A stretch of DNA of 64,000 bases from assembly GCF_900104695.1 (NCBI RefSeq), contig NZ_FNSW01000001.1, positions 3,652,001-3,716,000 on the forward strand, given 5' to 3'. A program made the position numbers and the translations under genes. Each line of letters opens with the position of its first letter. The stretch's first letter is position 1. Shown one piece after another: positions 8,941-17,791 of this stretch. This DNA is from Paenibacillus sp. GP183. GTDB taxonomy: Bacteria; Bacillota; Bacilli; Paenibacillales; NBRC-103111. The notes below the pieces were generated by a model, which worked only from the letters and a program-made list of their open reading frames with translations, made no database searches and was not told the DNA's origin.

Positions 8941-10146
8941 ATGGCGATTGTACGCGGAAAGCGTTTGTTTACGTCCGAGTCGGTTACAGAGGGCCATCCG
9001 GATAAAATCTGTGATCAGATTTCTGATGCCGTGCTGGATGCTTTTCTTCAAAATGACCCCAATGCCCGTGTTGCATGCGAGGTTTCCGTTGCTACCGGTT
9101 TGGTGCTGGTGATTGGTGAGATTTCATCTCAATCTGAATATGTAGATATTCAATCCATTGTCAGACAAACGATTAAGGAGATTGGCTATACTCGCGCGAA
9201 ATACGGCTTTGATTACCAAACCTGCGCAGTTCTGGTTTCCCTGAATGAACAATCTGCGGATATTGCGCAAGGCGTTAATCAGGCACTTGAATCCAGAGAA
9301 GGACGTATGTCCGATGATGAGATTGAAGCTATTGGTGCAGGTGATCAAGGCATGATGTTTGGTTTCGCTGTGAATGAGACTCCTGAACTTATGCCACTGC
9401 CTATTTCTATTTCCCATCAGTTATCCCGTCGATTGGCGGAAGTTCGTAAAAACGGTACTTTGACTTACTTACGTCCCGATGGAAAAACCCAGGTTACAGT
9501 TGAGTATGATGGAGATAAACCAGTTCGTGTAGACACGATTGTTATTTCGACTCAACACAGTGAAGAGATCACTTTGGAGCAGATCCAACGGGATGTCAAA
9601 GAGCACGTCATTGGACCCGTGGTTCCAGCTTCGTTGATCGATGCCGATACGAAGTATTTTATCAATCCGACAGGCCGCTTTGTGATCGGAGGTCCTCAGG
9701 GCGATGCCGGCTTAACGGGTCGTAAAATCATCGTTGATACATACGGCGGTTACGCTCGTCATGGCGGGGGCGCGTTCTCCGGTAAGGATCCGACCAAGGT
9801 TGACCGTTCTGGCGCTTATGCAGCCAGATATGTAGCCAAGAATATCGTCGCGGCCGGCCTGGCTGAGAAATGCGAAGTGCAATTGGCCTATGCCATCGGT
9901 GTTGCGAGACCTGTGTCGATTAGTGTAGACACTTTCGATACCGGTAAGGTCAGTGAAGAGGTTCTTGTCGAATTGATCCGCAAGCATTTTGACCTTCGTC
10001 CAGCGGGCATTATTAAGCAGCTCGATCTGCGTCGTCCTATATATAGACAAACTGCGGCATATGGCCACTTTGGTCGAACAGATGTGGATCTGCCTTGGGA
10101 GCGTACCGACAAAGCAGAGCTTTTAAAAACAGATGCGCTGAAATAA
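8941..10146 (+). CDS. metK: S-adenosylmethionine synthetase
   Basis: 401 residues, the usual length of bacterial MetK. It makes S-adenosylmethionine from methionine and ATP in the cytoplasm. Signatures are [17 protein letters not shown] near the N-terminus (ATP and Mg2+ binding), the [12 protein letters not shown] motif at about residues 120-131 and [16 protein letters not shown] at about residues 275-290 (P-loop-like). GGAGG at 8926-8930 precedes ATG 8941. It is monocistronic, with a terminator following. In many Bacillales metK carries a SAM riboswitch; here the leader is short and of a different type. Confidence 0.97.
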   Translation: MAIVRGKRLFTSESVTEGHPDKICDQISDAVLDAFLQNDPNARVACEVSVATGLVLVIGEISSQSEYVDIQSIVRQTIKEIGYTRAKYGFDYQTCAVLVSLNEQSADIAQGVNQALESREGRMSDDEIEAIGAGDQGMMFGFAVNETPELMPLPISISHQLSRRLAEVRKNGTLTYLRPDGKTQVTVEYDGDKPVRVDTIVISTQHSEEITLEQIQRDVKEHVIGPVVPASLIDADTKYFINPTGRFVIGGPQGDAGLTGRKIIVDTYGGYARHGGGAFSGKDPTKVDRSGAYAARYVAKNIVAAGLAEKCEVQLAYAIGVARPVSISVDTFDTGKVSEEVLVELIRKHFDLRPAGIIKQLDLRRPIYRQTAAYGHFGRTDVDLPWERTDKAELLKTDALK

Positions 10147-10164
10147 TCTTCTTTTTTGATTTTT

Positions 10165-10202
10165 AAAAGGGCTGCCCTATCAATGGGTTGGCCCTTTTTT
10201 GC
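10165..10202 (+). terminator. Rho-independent terminator after metK
   Basis: AAAAGGGC pairs with GCCCTTTT, with a further inner CCC/GGG pairing, followed by T residues. Confidence 0.85.
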
Positions 10203-10335
10203 TGTGTGTCTGCAATAAAATTGTAATATATCATTTTCGTAACTTTTTCCATAGTAATAGAGTCTATAATAAAGAACATTCTAGTAGTTTGTTGATATTA
10301 AAGTAAAAGATTGGAAGAATGAGAGGAGAAACAGC

Positions 10336-12960
10336 ATGACTTTACAAAAAAAACTGGGATTAGGCGCGTTGGCATGCGCATTGTCCTTGCAATTTCTTGC
10401 ATCAATACCCAGCGTTACTCTGGCTGCCGACCCTAGTTTAGCGCTCGGTTCGCAGGAGATTATTACATCAGGGGCCGTTCTCAAAAAATATGTATGGAGT
10501 ACTACAAGAAACGACAAAGTGGTTACAGCCAATGCTAGTGTCATAGAAGTAGATTTAAGTAATCCCAATGTAAAATTGGATCCCATTTCAGGAGCTCCCG
10601 CGGATCTGTTGAACAAAAAGCAAAGTGTTTCACAGATGGTAGCAGGCAAAGGCGCGGTAGCAGGCATCAATGCCGACTTTTATAATACGCAAGGTGAAGG
10701 TGCTCCGTTAGGCCCGCAGATTACCTCAGGTCAGCTCATTTCCACCACATCGACTCTATTGAACGGCATGTATGCTTTCGCAATAACGAAAGAAAATGTC
10801 CCTATTGTGGATCAGTTTACGTTTACCGGTTCATTGACTGCCCTGGATGGGATTAGTTTTCCCTTAGGAGGAGTAAATAAGACAGCCTACTGGGGGGATG
10901 ATAATACATTTAGCCACCAAGATGCCATTTACATGTATACCAGCGCATGGGGACAGATTAATCGCTCCAATGACGGGACAACTACGCCTACTGAAGTGTT
11001 GGTGCAAAATGGCAAGGTCATGCAAATCGCAGTTAACGGTGTGGTCAATTTGCTGCCTCCAACAGACGGTTACATACTGAGAGCTTCAGGCACAGGTACC
11101 GATTATGTAGTTAAACACCTTAAAGTAGGAGATACAATTACATCTAAATATGAGATGGTGCCCAAGGACGCATGGAACCATTATGATGTGAAAACTTTCA
11201 AAATGATGGTAGGCGGCGGCTCGCTGCTTGTTTTTGAGGGGAAGCCCAGTTATTTTACTCGTGATATTAATAGTATTGACGGGTATCGTTACCGTGCGAG
11301 ATCGGCTATTGGTTTTTCGCAGGATTTAAAAACAGCTTATCTGGTCGCAGTGGATGCGAGCGGCAGCGGCAGCGGAATCAGCTTGCCTGAATTGCAGCAG
11401 TTCATGATTCAAGCAGGCGTGTATAAGGGTATGGCGCTGGACGGCGGCGGTTCTACTCAAATGGTAGCTCGTCCGCTAGGTGAATTTGATTCCCAGCAGG
11501 TCATCAAGACGGAAAATGGCAATGAACGTAAGGTTGTCAATGGAGTGGGTGTTTTCTCGACAGCGCCTAAGGGTGAAGTGAAGGGGATTACACTCAAAGG
11601 GCAGAATGTATTGTTTTTGAATGAATCCAGCACTTATTCGATGAAAGCTTATGATGAGTATTATAATCCGGTTGCAGTAAATTCCATGACTACACAGTGG
11701 TCTAGCACCGCGCCTCTTGGCACTTTCAGCGGCAATACGTTTACGGCCACCAGTGCGGGGCAAACCAAGCTTTCGGCCCAATCGGGCAAAGGGCTTGCGA
11801 CTATTGATGTCGAGGTCATAGGCCGTGCTCAGATTACAACGATGAAAATCAATGCGGGCGACATCTCCTTGTCTGAGGGACAGAACTTTAAGCTTCCAGT
11901 ACTGGTTACGACTCAAAGCGGCAAAACTCGAGAAGTACCTGCAAACTTGGTTCAATGGGAAGTTAAAGGCATTGATGCCAATGTCAATACAGATGGAGTC
12001 CTGCATGTAACGAATCTGTCTGGCAAGCAAAGCGCGCAGTTGATCGCCAGATATGACGGATACAGCACCATGCTGACGCTTCCTATCGGGATTGAGAAGC
12101 TTTGGTATGATCTAGATACAACCGGCGTTATGACCAGTGCTGGGAAATATCCGGCTGAGGTGGGTTCCAGTGTTACGATCAACTCATCTACCGGCAATAA
12201 AAATATAGAGATCGCCTATGACTTTACCAAGGGTAAGGGAACGAAGGCCGCTTACGCTTTATTCAATGACAAATGGGGAGCACCTATCGAAGGTGAGCCG
12301 CAATATATGAAAATGAAGGTGTTTGGCGATGGGAGCATGAACTGGCTACGTGCTGAATTCAATGATGCCGACGGCAAATCCTACAAAGTGGAGTTAACCC
12401 GCAACATGAACTGGAAGGGTTGGAATTTGGTCACCGCCAATCTGACGGACTACAACATGAAATATCCGATTGTGATCAAGAGCATCTATATTGCCAACCC
12501 GGAGCAAGGACAAGATGAGAGAGCGCTGCAAGGCAAAATCAACTTTGATGATATTCTCTTCGTTTATAAAGGGCAGCTGCCCGCCTTGCCACAAAACAAG
12601 GTTAAGCTTACCGTGAACAAAAGCACCGCTTCTTTAAATAACAAAACGATGACTTTAGAGCAAGCTCCAATAATCATGAGCGGGAATACGATGGTCCCGG
12701 TTCGCTTTGTGACCGAAGCGCTTGGCGGTACGGTTTCGTGGAGCGATTCGGAACGAAAGGTCACCATTACGCGGGGAGATAAGCTGATCGAGCTGTGGAT
12801 CAACAATCCGAATCTGCTTGTAAACGGGGATACGGTGACCGCTGAAGTAGCTCCATTAATCGTCAACAATCTGACGTTGGTACCGCTGCGTATTATTTCC
12901 GAGAAGTTAGGCTGGAAAGTCGGATGGGATCCGAAGGGCCAAATCATTACACTGGAATAA
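10336..12960 (+). CDS. Secreted phosphodiester glycosidase-family protein with stalk domain
   Basis: 874 residues. The start ATG follows GAGAGGAG. A signal peptide runs to about residue 31 (ending VTLAADP). Residues ~60-410 form a phosphodiester glycosidase (NAGPA/DUF2233) domain: AGINADFYNTQGEGAPLG, the segment around DGYRYRARSAIGFSQD, then MALDGGGSTQMVA and a terminal VVNGVGVF. This fold cleaves GlcNAc-phosphodiester links and is found in secreted, often polymer-processing enzymes. Next come Ig/BIG-like sequence (~420-580) and a carbohydrate-binding-like beta region (~590-745). Two copper-amine-oxidase-like stalk repeats (VPVRFVTEALGGTVSW; VPLRIISEKLGWKVGW) end the protein. A secreted cell-envelope or exopolysaccharide role is inferred; the substrate is unknown. 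Confidence 0.85.
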   Translation: MTLQKKLGLGALACALSLQFLASIPSVTLAADPSLALGSQEIITSGAVLKKYVWSTTRNDKVVTANASVIEVDLSNPNVKLDPISGAPADLLNKKQSVSQMVAGKGAVAGINADFYNTQGEGAPLGPQITSGQLISTTSTLLNGMYAFAITKENVPIVDQFTFTGSLTALDGISFPLGGVNKTAYWGDDNTFSHQDAIYMYTSAWGQINRSNDGTTTPTEVLVQNGKVMQIAVNGVVNLLPPTDGYILRASGTGTDYVVKHLKVGDTITSKYEMVPKDAWNHYDVKTFKMMVGGGSLLVFEGKPSYFTRDINSIDGYRYRARSAIGFSQDLKTAYLVAVDASGSGSGISLPELQQFMIQAGVYKGMALDGGGSTQMVARPLGEFDSQQVIKTENGNERKVVNGVGVFSTAPKGEVKGITLKGQNVLFLNESSTYSMKAYDEYYNPVAVNSMTTQWSSTAPLGTFSGNTFTATSAGQTKLSAQSGKGLATIDVEVIGRAQITTMKINAGDISLSEGQNFKLPVLVTTQSGKTREVPANLVQWEVKGIDANVNTDGVLHVTNLSGKQSAQLIARYDGYSTMLTLPIGIEKLWYDLDTTGVMTSAGKYPAEVGSSVTINSSTGNKNIEIAYDFTKGKGTKAAYALFNDKWGAPIEGEPQYMKMKVFGDGSMNWLRAEFNDADGKSYKVELTRNMNWKGWNLVTANLTDYNMKYPIVIKSIYIANPEQGQDERALQGKINFDDILFVYKGQLPALPQNKVKLTVNKSTASLNNKTMTLEQAPIIMSGNTMVPVRFVTEALGGTVSWSDSERKVTITRGDKLIELWINNPNLLVNGDTVTAEVAPLIVNNLTLVPLRIISEKLGWKVGWDPKGQIITLE

Positions 12961-13015
12961 AACTTATGATAGAATAAGGAATAGACCCATATTTGGTATT
13001 CGTGAAAAGGAGTCT

Positions 13016-14182
13016 GTGCCTATCTTGCAACCTGATTCTATAGATCGCGTAATTAAGAACGCTATAAACGTTGTTGAGAGCAGCAAGTATCAAATCTTTG
13101 AGATTGCTGAAGCATCAAGGGGGGAGAGGGAATCTCTGACCCGTGAGTTGGCGGATGTCAAAGAGGAGACAAGCCTCACGATCGATGAAGTGGATAAGCT
13201 GGAAAAGGAATACAAGCGATCGCGCATTCGATTGACGGAGGTTAGCCGGGATTTCAATCGTTTCCGTGAAGAGGATATCAAGGTCGCTTATGAGGCTGCG
13301 ATCGCTTTTCAGCTTCAACTCACCATTGCCAGGGAGAAAGAAAACAACCTGCGGACTCGACGCGATGATCTGCAAAAGCGGATCAAGAATGTAGAGAAGC
13401 AAGTGGAACGCGCCGAAACGATCGTTTCCCAAATGAATGTTGTGCTTGAGTATTTATCAGGCGATTTGAACCAATTAACCCGGATCCTCGAATCCGCTAA
13501 AAATAGACAGCTTCTCGGTTTAAAGATTATTCTGGCTCAAGAGGAAGAAAGAAAACGTATTGCCCGGGAAATTCATGATGGTATGGCACAGACGCTAGCC
13601 AATGTCGTGCTTCGCACGGAAATAGCGGAGCGGATGCTGACCAAGCAGGATTTTAAGGCTGTGAAAGAGGAATTGGTAGATTTGAAAGGGCAGGTTCGGA
13701 ACGGGCTTGAGGAGGTTCGCAAGATTATCTTCAATCTCCGTCCGATGGCTCTGGATGATCTCGGTATCGTTCCTACTCTACGTAAATACGTGCAGGACTT
13801 TGAGGACAAAACCAAAATTCATACTATATTCACCCTGGTCGGCCGAGAGAATCGTTTTCCATCAGGACTGGAAATTGCGATTTTTCGCTTGGTGCAGGAG
13901 GCGTTCTCTAATGTTGTAAAGCACTCGAATGCGTCTTTTGTCTCACTCGAGCTTACCCTTGAGAATGAACACGTGAAAATCTATATCGTGGACAACGGTA
14001 TCGGGTTTGATGTTGAGAAGACACAGCAAATCATCACGAAGGGCAACAACTTCGGCCTGCTCGGCATGAGAGAGCGTGTGGAACTGCTGGAAGGCAATAT
14101 GGAGATCGTCTCAGAAAAGAATTCAGGCGCCAAAATAACGATGGTTATCCCTATCGGGAGTCCAGATCATAAGGAGGAATAA
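13016..14182 (+). CDS. degS: Sensor histidine kinase DegS
   Basis: 388 residues, cytoplasmic, with no membrane segment. Residues ~10-165 are a long coiled-coil sensor region (DegS type, including LTEVSRDFNRFREEDIKVAYE). The HisKA_3 dimerisation motif EEERKRIAREIHDG places the phospho-accepting His at residue 187. Then come LRPMALDDLG and a C-terminal HATPase domain with the N-box EAFSNVVKHSNAS and G-boxes VDNGIGFD and NFGLLGMRERVELLEG. DegS phosphorylates DegU to set the balance between motility, competence and degradative enzyme production. AAAAGGAG lies close to GTG 13016; TTG 13025 is an alternative in-frame start with better spacing. degU follows after 5 bp, so the two are surely co-transcribed. 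Confidence 0.93.
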   Translation: MPILQPDSIDRVIKNAINVVESSKYQIFEIAEASRGERESLTRELADVKEETSLTIDEVDKLEKEYKRSRIRLTEVSRDFNRFREEDIKVAYEAAIAFQLQLTIAREKENNLRTRRDDLQKRIKNVEKQVERAETIVSQMNVVLEYLSGDLNQLTRILESAKNRQLLGLKIILAQEEERKRIAREIHDGMAQTLANVVLRTEIAERMLTKQDFKAVKEELVDLKGQVRNGLEEVRKIIFNLRPMALDDLGIVPTLRKYVQDFEDKTKIHTIFTLVGRENRFPSGLEIAIFRLVQEAFSNVVKHSNASFVSLELTLENEHVKIYIVDNGIGFDVEKTQQIITKGNNFGLLGMRERVELLEGNMEIVSEKNSGAKITMVIPIGSPDHKEE

Positions 14183-14187
14183 AACAG

Positions 14188-14913
14188 ATGGACAATACGG
14201 TTACACTGAAACGAAACGTAAGAATCATCATAGCGGACGATCACCAGTTATTTCGCGAGGGTGTAAAGCGGATAATTAATATGGAAGAGGATATGGAAGT
14301 TATAGCCGAATGCGGAGACGGTATTCAAGTGGTTGAGCTTTGCAATCAGAATACTCCGGATGTCGTGCTAATGGACATTAATATGCCGCTGGAAAATGGA
14401 GTTGTCGCCACAGAACGTCTAAGGTTGATCTTTCCTGAGGTAAAAGTCATTATTTTATCCATTCATGATGATGAGAGCTACGTATTTGAGACCTTGCGAA
14501 AAGGTGCTTCCGGTTATTTATTGAAGGATATGGAAGCCGAGTCTCTGATTAATGCCATTCGTTCGGTAGTTTCAGGCTATGCATATATCCATCCTAAGGT
14601 AACCGGCAAGCTGATCAATCAATTAAGAAGAATGACTTATCTCGATGATGTTGGCGTTGTGGCTCCCAGTCAAGCAATTAAAGAAACAGGCATGAAATAT
14701 ATACATAATGACAACAGCCCTTTAACCAAGCGGGAAGCGGAAGTGCTGCGGCTTATGGCAGAGGGCAAAAGTAACAAATTGATAGGAGAATCCCTCTTTA
14801 TCAGCGAAAAAACGGTCAAAAATCACGTCAGCAGCATTCTTCAAAAGCTGGAAGTGGACGATCGTACCCAAGCGGTTATCGCAGCTATCAAGAATGGCTG
14901 GGTGACATTGTAG
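14188..14913 (+). CDS. degU: Response regulator DegU
   Basis: 241 residues. The N-terminal receiver domain has the acidic pair DD at 17-18, the phospho-acceptor Asp63 in VVLMDINMP, and the conserved Lys in GYLLKDME. The C-terminal LuxR/FixJ-type helix-turn-helix is at about 176-238 (LTKREAEVLRLMAEGKSNKL ... SEKTVKNHVSSILQKL). It is the partner of DegS directly upstream and controls flagellar, competence, biofilm and exoenzyme genes in Bacillus. AAGGAGG overlaps the degS stop and supplies the ribosome site. Confidence 0.96.
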   Translation: MDNTVTLKRNVRIIIADDHQLFREGVKRIINMEEDMEVIAECGDGIQVVELCNQNTPDVVLMDINMPLENGVVATERLRLIFPEVKVIILSIHDDESYVFETLRKGASGYLLKDMEAESLINAIRSVVSGYAYIHPKVTGKLINQLRRMTYLDDVGVVAPSQAIKETGMKYIHNDNSPLTKREAEVLRLMAEGKSNKLIGESLFISEKTVKNHVSSILQKLEVDDRTQAVIAAIKNGWVTL

Positions 14914-14964
14914 GAACCTCCCCTCCTCCCTCGGCATAATATAGAGGTAAAGGAGGGAGCCGCA

Positions 14965-15366
14965 ATGTGGATTGGGTTGCTCTGGATCGTAGGCTGTTAC
15001 GGAATCAGCATAGCTTTGCTTCATCTTTGCTTCGGCAAGCGGCAAGAATTAAGGGGAAAAGCCGTCAAGGTTCTTCTAATTACCAAAAACAATCAATCCC
15101 AAATAGAATGGTATATTCGCTCTTTGTTCTTTGTTTCACGGCTGCGGGGAAGAGAAATAACCGCTACAATCCTGGATGAAGGCTCCACGGATGAGACCCT
15201 GAAGATCATAGAGCGGCTATCCCGTACGCATCGTATGGATTTGGATTGGTGCGGCCCGGATCAAACACTGGATGATCTGCTTGTTGCATATGAAAGCGAC
15301 CCGGTCATCCTTGTGAATTTAGGCGGCAAAGAGGAATTATCGAAAATTCCGTTATTCGATCACTAG
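14965..15366 (+). CDS. Small membrane protein with glycosyltransferase-A-like fold signature
   Basis: 133 residues. One N-terminal membrane segment (WIGLLWIVGCYGISIALLHL) is followed by a soluble region reading VKVLLITKNNQSQIEWYIRS and ILDEGSTDETLKII. That pattern (N..IE.xIRSL then D.GSTDET) is the N-terminal half of family-2 glycosyltransferases, but the protein stops long before a full catalytic domain, so it may be a degenerate or regulatory relative. AAAGGAGGGAG precedes ATG 14965. It sits between degU and the comF remnant. Function unknown. Confidence 0.65.
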   Translation: MWIGLLWIVGCYGISIALLHLCFGKRQELRGKAVKVLLITKNNQSQIEWYIRSLFFVSRLRGREITATILDEGSTDETLKIIERLSRTHRMDLDWCGPDQTLDDLLVAYESDPVILVNLGGKEELSKIPLFDH

Positions 15367-15399
15367 AACGCTTACATTAAAAAGAGAGCAAGGTGAAGG

Positions 15400-16540
15400 A
15401 TGAAGGCCCGTTTATATGCAGTATTCTTACGTTCCAAATGGCACTGGCACCTAACACTGGACATCCACACGGATATGCATTATTGGTTCGGCCAACATGG
15501 CCCCGACACAGGCATGCTTATTCTGGATACTCCTCTTTCGCTTGGACAAGCCCAGCGGATTCGGGATCAAATGAGTTTAGACCCCTTGCAGAAAGACCAC
15601 CAACTGAAAGACCACCAACTGAAAGACCACCCCTATGCTTTAAACCGAGAGTTTCACTCCTCTAAGATTACCGCTTCAACGAAAGCATCGTTGACAGCAC
15701 TAGCCCGGAAAATCAAACTTACTGCAGCTCGCTGCGGAATGCGCAGTTCAATCGTGGAGGCCATTCGGCTTACTCCTCTTTCTTATGAAAGTTGGAGGGG
15801 AGATCGCGAGTTTACTGATCTTCAAATGGATCAATCCGCTTATGATCAAATCGTTCGAAGCCCTTTCAGGCAGGTCATTGCTTGTCGAAGAGATCGCGCA
15901 GCTGCTTGAGTGAAGAAGATAACGAGACTCACGAGACATGACCTATCGAGCAAGGAATTCACAAGCCATCACCTCTCGAGTAAGGAATTCACGAGCCCCT
16001 ACCCGCCGCGCTGCGAAGTTTTTGATCTGGGCGGTTACGGGAGTGGGGAAGACGGAGATGATCTTCCCTTTTATCCAGCACATAGTCGCTAATGGCGGCA
16101 AGATGCTGGTTGCAACCCCGCGCAAGGACGTTGTGCTTGAGCTGCAGCCTCGCGTGATGAAAGCTTTCGCGGGTCGATCTGTAGTTACGCTGTATGGAGG
16201 CTGTTTAGGCAGGAGATCTCCATCCTGCCTGGAGATCGAAGCGGCACGGACGAGGTGTCGCCGATTGAGGGGACCTCGTCAAAGAATTCGCTTCGCACCG
16301 AGAAAGTACAGCTTTTTCGAGACAGAGTGATTCGAATTCTGGTCACGACTACCATTCTGGAACGAGTAGTGACAATTCCTAAATCGGATGTCTTCATCTT
16401 AGATTCGGACTCACCGCTTTTTGATGAGGCGGCGTTGGTCCAGATGTCCGGACAAGCAATCCGCTCGAAGGAAGACCCGGTGGGCAAAGTTTATTTTGCA
16501 GCCAAAGAAAAAACCAAATCACAAATCGGGCGATCCAGCA
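15400..16540 (+). pseudogene. comFA: Decayed comFA (late-competence DNA helicase)
   Basis: ComFA is the ATP-driven DEAD-box translocase that helps pull single-stranded DNA into competent cells. Pieces are recognisable but broken. 15400-15909 encodes the N-terminal region (MKARLYAVFLRSKWHWHL) and ends at a stop. About 30 bp later and one frame over, 15938-16195 encodes the Walker A segment FLIWAVTGVGKTEMIFPFI and ATPRKDVVLELQPRVMKAF. At about 16195 the homology jumps frame and skips straight to the C-terminal helicase part (ILVTTTILERVVTIPKSDVF, DSDSPLFDEAALVQM). The DEAD box and most of the helicase core are missing, and the normally Gly/Arg-rich motif VI reads SGQAIRS. The total is ~1.1 kb against over 2 kb expected. 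Short tandem repeats mark the broken parts. Non-functional. Confidence 0.85.
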
Positions 16541-16849
16541 GATCAGCAGATGGCTATAGAGTTTGGAAAAGCTGTGAATCTCCCGGTGATTCCGCTGCTG
16601 CAGCGAAAGAGACACACGGATAAGCAGAGCTTTAAAAGCAGAAATCAAAGGATCGAAGATCTGGAGCACGTATTTGAGCTGAATGAGGCGGATTTGCAGC
16701 AAGTATTGGATTTGTCACAAAAGAATGAAATGATGCAGATTTACATAGTTGATGATGTTTATACGACCGGAAGTACATTAAACCAATGCTCAATGGTGCT
16801 GAAAAAAAGCTTGAATTGTGAGGTTTTTGGTCTCATCTGGGCGAGATAA
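16541..16849 (+). pseudogene. comFC: 3' fragment of comFC (competence phosphoribosyltransferase-like)
   Basis: About 100 C-terminal residues of a ComFC/GntX-type protein: VNLPVIPLLQRKRHTDKQSF, a middle segment with FELNEADLQQVL, and the phosphoribosyltransferase motif IYIVDDVYTTGSTLNQC, ending GLIWAR and a stop. The N-terminal half, including the expected zinc-finger cysteines, is absent, and the fragment runs directly out of the comFA remnant with no start codon or ribosome site. In relatives comFC follows comFA and precedes yvyF, which is exactly the position here. Confidence 0.85.
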
Positions 16850-16957
16850 AGGTAACTTTTAACATATTTTTTAAAAGGGATTATACAAAGTAACATGGTT
16901 GAGGTAAACTGGAATTAATGTTTTGGGATATGGTACTATTTGTAGGAGGGGTCGTAC

Positions 16958-17380
16958 GTGAGTTTGAATGTGGCCAATTGCCCGCGGTGTGGACGAGTTT
17001 TTGTGAAAGGCATACAAGAGGTATGTCCTAATTGCTTAAAGGAAATTGAACTGCAGTTTGATATATGCTCGAAATATTTAAGGGAAAACATTGGCACTGG
17101 TCTTAGAGATCTAAGCGAAGCGACCGAGGTTCCCGTTCGACAAATCACCAAATTCATCCGTGAGGGCCGAATCTCGATCAAAAACCACCCTAACATGGGC
17201 TATCCATGTGAATCGTGCGGCAATGACATTCGTGAAGGTCAGATCTGCGATTCCTGTCGAAGCAAGCTGGTCAAAGGTATGTCCAACTCTTTAGAGGATG
17301 AAGCCCGCAGACAAGAGAGGCTACGAGAAGATAGTAAATCGAGCTTTTACATAAAGGATCGTCTAAAAAACAGATATTGA
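16958..17380 (+). CDS. yvyF: YvyF-family flagellar operon protein
   Basis: 140 residues. GTG 16958 follows TAGGAGGGG. The N-terminal zinc-finger-like CPRCGRVFVKGIQEVCPNC is followed by a helix-turn-helix-like segment (LRDLSEATEVPVRQITKFIR) and a second four-cysteine motif (YPCESCGNDIREGQICDSC), with a charged C-terminal tail. This matches the conserved protein encoded between comF and flgM in Bacillales; YvyF is thought to be a flagellar regulator. The gap 16850-16957 is AT-rich and may hold its promoter, but nothing clear stands out. Confidence 0.85.
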   Translation: MSLNVANCPRCGRVFVKGIQEVCPNCLKEIELQFDICSKYLRENIGTGLRDLSEATEVPVRQITKFIREGRISIKNHPNMGYPCESCGNDIREGQICDSCRSKLVKGMSNSLEDEARRQERLREDSKSSFYIKDRLKNRY

Positions 17381-17393
17381 CATTCAATTGATA

Positions 17394-17421
17394 TAAAGTT
17401 TCATATGCATCATGCCGATAA
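17394..17421 (+). promoter_or_regulatory. Sigma-D flagellar promoter of flgM
   Basis: TAAA at 17394-17397, a 16-nt spacer and GCCGATAA at 17414-17421, against the sigma-D consensus TAAA-N15-GCCGATAT. It is placed ~60 bp upstream of flgM, where B. subtilis also has a sigma-D promoter. Confidence 0.65.
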
Positions 17422-17452
17422 TAAAAGTAATGATTATCGGTCTTTTTATTTT
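17415..17452 (+). terminator. Terminator after yvyF overlapping the flgM promoter
   Basis: CCGATAAT (17415-17422) pairs perfectly with ATTATCGG (17433-17440) over a 10-nt loop, followed by TCTTTTTATTTT. The 5' arm is the same sequence as the sigma-D -10. Confidence 0.7.
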
Positions 17453-17480
17453 ATCCACAAATGTATAGGGGTGGAAAACC

Positions 17481-17753
17481 ATGAAAATTAATGACAGTCA
17501 GCGCATAGGAAATGTGAATCCGTATAAAAAAACCAATGAAGTTACAGCTGCTAATGCTGCAGGCAAGAAAGATAAGCCTAAGGATCAAGTGCAAATCTCA
17601 CCTGAGGCCAAGGAATTATTGAGTGCTCAGGGAGCTGGAATGAGTGAGGAGCAAATACAGCGCCTGAATGATTTAAGGGAATCCGTATCTTCCGGTAGTT
17701 ATCAAGTTGATGCCAAAAAAGTCGCAGAGAAACTGTTGCCTTACATAAAATAA
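17481..17753 (+). CDS. flgM: Anti-sigma-D factor FlgM
   Basis: 90 residues, the usual FlgM size. The disordered Lys/Asn-rich N-terminus is followed by the conserved C-terminal sigma-binding part: DQVQISPEAKELLS, then RLNDLRESVSSGSYQVDAKK and VAEKLL. FlgM holds sigma-D inactive until the hook is complete and the protein is secreted, which couples filament gene expression to assembly. AGGGGTGG precedes ATG 17481. It starts the flgM-flgN-flgK-flgL run. Confidence 0.93.
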   Translation: MKINDSQRIGNVNPYKKTNEVTAANAAGKKDKPKDQVQISPEAKELLSAQGAGMSEEQIQRLNDLRESVSSGSYQVDAKKVAEKLLPYIK

Positions 17754-17791
17754 GATAGTCACTATCCAACTATAGAAACAGGTGAACGATT

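Noticed and set aside
15588-15990. CRISPR array or direct-repeat element in the comFA region
   Set aside because: Repeats are only two to three copies, imperfect, lack spacers of constant size, and lie within degenerating coding sequence.
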